Assembly: GCF_013003915.1 (NCBI RefSeq)
Contig: NZ_JABAIV010000001.1
Location: forward strand, 496,001 to 560,000
Direction of reading: 5' to 3'
Length of the DNA: 64,000 nt
Origin: Telluria aromaticivorans
GTDB taxonomy: Bacteria; Pseudomonadota; Gammaproteobacteria; Burkholderiales; Burkholderiaceae_D
Part shown: positions 62,463 to 64,000 of the stretch, piece after piece
Numbering within the stretch: position 1 is the first letter of the stretch
How the letters are laid out: every line of letters starts with the position of its first letter
Position numbers and translations under genes: made by a program
Notes under the pieces: model-generated
Seen by the model: the letters and a program-made list of their open reading frames with translations, nothing else
What the model was told of the DNA's origin: nothing
Database searches by the model: none

Positions 62463-63443
62463 ATGCTCAAAAAATTGTTTGTTACCGTATTGATGTCGTT
62501 TTCGGCTGCGGCTTTCGCCGTGCCCTTCGGCTCCCAGTCGGTACTCGTCGTAGAAGATGACACCGGCAAGATCTTGCTGGAAAAGAACGCCGGCGCCGTC
62601 ATGCCGATCGCATCGCTCACCAAACTGATGACCGCCATGGTCGTGCTCGACGCCCGCCTCGACATGGACGAGCTGATCGAGATCGACCGCAGCGACGTCG
62701 ACGTGGTCAAGCACAGCAGCTCGCGGGTACCGGTCGGCTCGCTGATCTCGCGCCGCGACGTGATGCAGCTGGCCCTGATGTCCTCGGACAACCGCGCCGC
62801 CGCCGCGCTGGCCCGCACCTATCCGGGCGGCGCCGCCGGCTTCAAGGCCGCCGTGCGCCACAAGATCGCCACGCTGGGCATGAGCCAGACCGTGATCGAG
62901 GAACCGACCGGCCTGTCGCCGCGCAACCGCTCGACCGCCGGCGACCTGATCAAGATGGCTGCCGCCTCGTCGCGCTATCCCGAGATCACCAACATGAGCA
63001 CCCAGTCGAAGGATCTCATCAATATCAACGGCCGCGAGGTCGAATACCGCAACACCAACCGCCTGGTCGGCGCCAAGGGCTGGGACATCGGCCTGTCCAA
63101 GACCGGCTATATCCAGGAAGCCGGCCGCTGCCTGATCATGAACATCAAGGCCAATGGCAAGAATGCCACCATGGTGCTGCTCAACGCAGGCGCCTCCTCG
63201 GCCCGCATCCTCGACGCGCTGAACGTGCGCCGTTTCATCACCGGCGAGCCGGTCGGCCGCGCCCTGGTGGCGAAAGCCTCGAACCGCGAACCGCGCATGA
63301 AGGCGGGTTCGAGCCGCGCCCGCATCAAGGCAACGGCCAGCCGTGCCCGCATCAAGGCGACCGCCGGCGCCGGCAAGATCAAGATCGTCAAGAAGCGCGT
63401 CGTGCGCAGCAAAGTGAAGGTCGTGCCGAAACGCCGCAAGTAA
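62463..63443 (+). CDS. pbpG: D-alanyl-D-alanine endopeptidase, PbpG/PBP7 type
   Basis: A 326-residue low-molecular-weight PBP starting MLKKLFVTVLMSFSAAAFAV (signal peptide). Active-site motifs: PIASLTKLMTAMVVLDARLD (SxxK near 51), MSSDNRAAAALA (SxN near 107) and LSKTGYIQEAG (KTG near 212). Order and spacing fit the PbpG endopeptidase group, which cuts D-Ala-meso-DAP crosslinks. The last ~60 residues are a basic Ala/Arg/Lys tail with the repeat SRARIKATA twice, rich in positive charge and absent from the E. coli enzyme. Followed by a terminator. Confidence 0.93.
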   Translation: MLKKLFVTVLMSFSAAAFAVPFGSQSVLVVEDDTGKILLEKNAGAVMPIASLTKLMTAMVVLDARLDMDELIEIDRSDVDVVKHSSSRVPVGSLISRRDVMQLALMSSDNRAAAALARTYPGGAAGFKAAVRHKIATLGMSQTVIEEPTGLSPRNRSTAGDLIKMAAASSRYPEITNMSTQSKDLININGREVEYRNTNRLVGAKGWDIGLSKTGYIQEAGRCLIMNIKANGKNATMVLLNAGASSARILDALNVRRFITGEPVGRALVAKASNREPRMKAGSSRARIKATASRARIKATAGAGKIKIVKKRVVRSKVKVVPKRRK

Positions 63444-63466
63444 TAAGCTGCAGTACGTGTTACGAG

Positions 63467-63488
63467 AAAGGGACCGCAAGGTCCCTTT
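63467..63488. terminator. Hairpin terminator between pbpG and the convergent right-edge gene
   Basis: AAAGGGACC, loop GCAA, GGTCCCTTT: a perfect nine-base-pair stem with A/T ends on both sides, usable in both directions. Confidence 0.9.
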
Positions 63489-63510
63489 GTCATTGGCGCC
63501 GCAGAGCAAG

Positions 63511-64000
63511 CTACAAGGGCGGCGCGACGGTATACCAGAGCTCTTCGGCCAGCTCCTGCACCAGGTCTTCCGTGTAGGCCGCCGGCGGCGATTGCATCAC
63601 CATCAGGCGCCAGGCCTTGCCGCGCACCTGGACCACGCGCAGCTGCACCTGCACGGCGCCATCCCTGCCCTCCCCCGCGCCGGCCCAGGACGGCCTGCCC
63701 CGGAAGTCGTCGACATAGCCTCCCTCCAGCACATAGCGGTCGTTCAGCCGGTCCCTGAGCCCGCGCGTGTATTTGCGCAGCGCCGCGTCGCCGTTGTCTT
63801 CGGATGCGAGCATCACCACCGCGCGGCCGCTATGGTGCGTGAACAGGTACTGCACCATGCCGTCGTCATCGACCTGGGCTTCGTATCTCCATTGCGGGGC
63901 AATGTTCACGATGCGTCCTGTCTCCTGGTTGATCCAGCCATAGCGCGGCGCCGCCAGGATGTTCGCCATTTCGCGGCTGTCCTGGCGGTCCACCGCATCG
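63511..64000 (-). CDS. Hypothetical protein, possibly 5'-truncated by the window edge
   Basis: At least 160 residues; the frame is open to the window edge (a GTG at 63993 is the first possible start seen), so the N-terminus may lie outside. Visible text includes YGWINQETGRIVNIAPQWRYE, YLFTHHSGRAVVML, then LRKYTRGLRDRLNDRYVLEGG and AAYTEDLVQELAEELWYTVAP. No family recognised; strand-rich middle with a helical end, no membrane segment in this part. Confidence 0.6.
   Translation of the reverse strand, partial: DAVDRQDSREMANILAAPRYGWINQETGRIVNIAPQWRYEAQVDDDGMVQYLFTHHSGRAVVMLASEDNGDAALRKYTRGLRDRLNDRYVLEGGYVDDFRGRPSWAGAGEGRDGAVQVQLRVVQVRGKAWRLMVMQSPPAAYTEDLVQELAEELWYTVAPPL

Overview
The window looks like chromosomal DNA of a high-GC betaproteobacterium of the Oxalobacteraceae, most likely Massilia/Telluria or a close relative. 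I infer this from protein style, codon use and gene neighbourhoods; no rRNA or marker gene is present to prove it. No tRNA, rRNA, CRISPR array or transposase was recognised.

Layout. 1-6.9 kb holds the end of an amidohydrolase gene, the C4-dicarboxylate carrier dctA, a frameshifted lipoprotein/metallopeptidase gene divergent from a BlaI-BlaR-like sensor pair (with TGTCTAGACA-type operators between them), a two-subunit CoA-transferase and a PAS-LuxR regulator. At 7.8-8.4 kb is an ECF sigma factor gene.

8.5-30.7 kb is a surface/exopolysaccharide locus, nearly all on the minus strand. It encodes a Wzz-type chain-length protein, a Wzx flippase, a Wzy-like polymerase, four GT4-like glycosyltransferases, a DUF354 protein, a Gfo/Idh/MocA dehydrogenase, a formyltransferase/GIPT-like fusion, three mutually related GNAT/FemAB-like proteins and a secreted protein of unknown family. 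Two NarL/LuxR-type regulators whose receiver domains lack the phospho-acceptor Asp flank its distal part. Two perfect and one imperfect FNR/CRP-type boxes lie upstream of its transcription units. No initiating sugar-phosphate transferase, Wza or tyrosine kinase is present, so the locus must cooperate with genes elsewhere.

30.9-48.8 kb is one tightly overlapping 21-gene minus-strand operon for an aryl-polyene-type pigment: ketosynthases, a chain-length-factor-like protein, ketoreductase, dehydratases, two ACPs, a phosphopantetheinyl transferase, a MIO-type aromatic ammonia-lyase for the aryl starter, an AMP-ligase fused to a dehydratase, methyltransferase, acyltransferases, LolA-like and MMPL export proteins, and lipoproteins. 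The ammonia-lyase plus ligase would make and load the aryl acid. The KS/KR/DH set would extend it on ACP. The acyltransferases, MMPL, LolA-like and lipoprotein genes would anchor and move the lipid to the outer membrane.

49-64 kb is mixed housekeeping: a thioesterase, an SDR, ETF-ubiquinone oxidoreductase, an esterase, a Q/S-rich repeat protein, an amino-acid ABC transporter pair, DUF1622, a GH16 glucanase gene interrupted by an in-frame TAA, REP-like repeats, a phosphodiesterase, DUF378, a Tat-exported DUF882 protein, a GNAT, a sulfate-binding protein, a PbpG-type endopeptidase and a partial unknown gene at the right edge.
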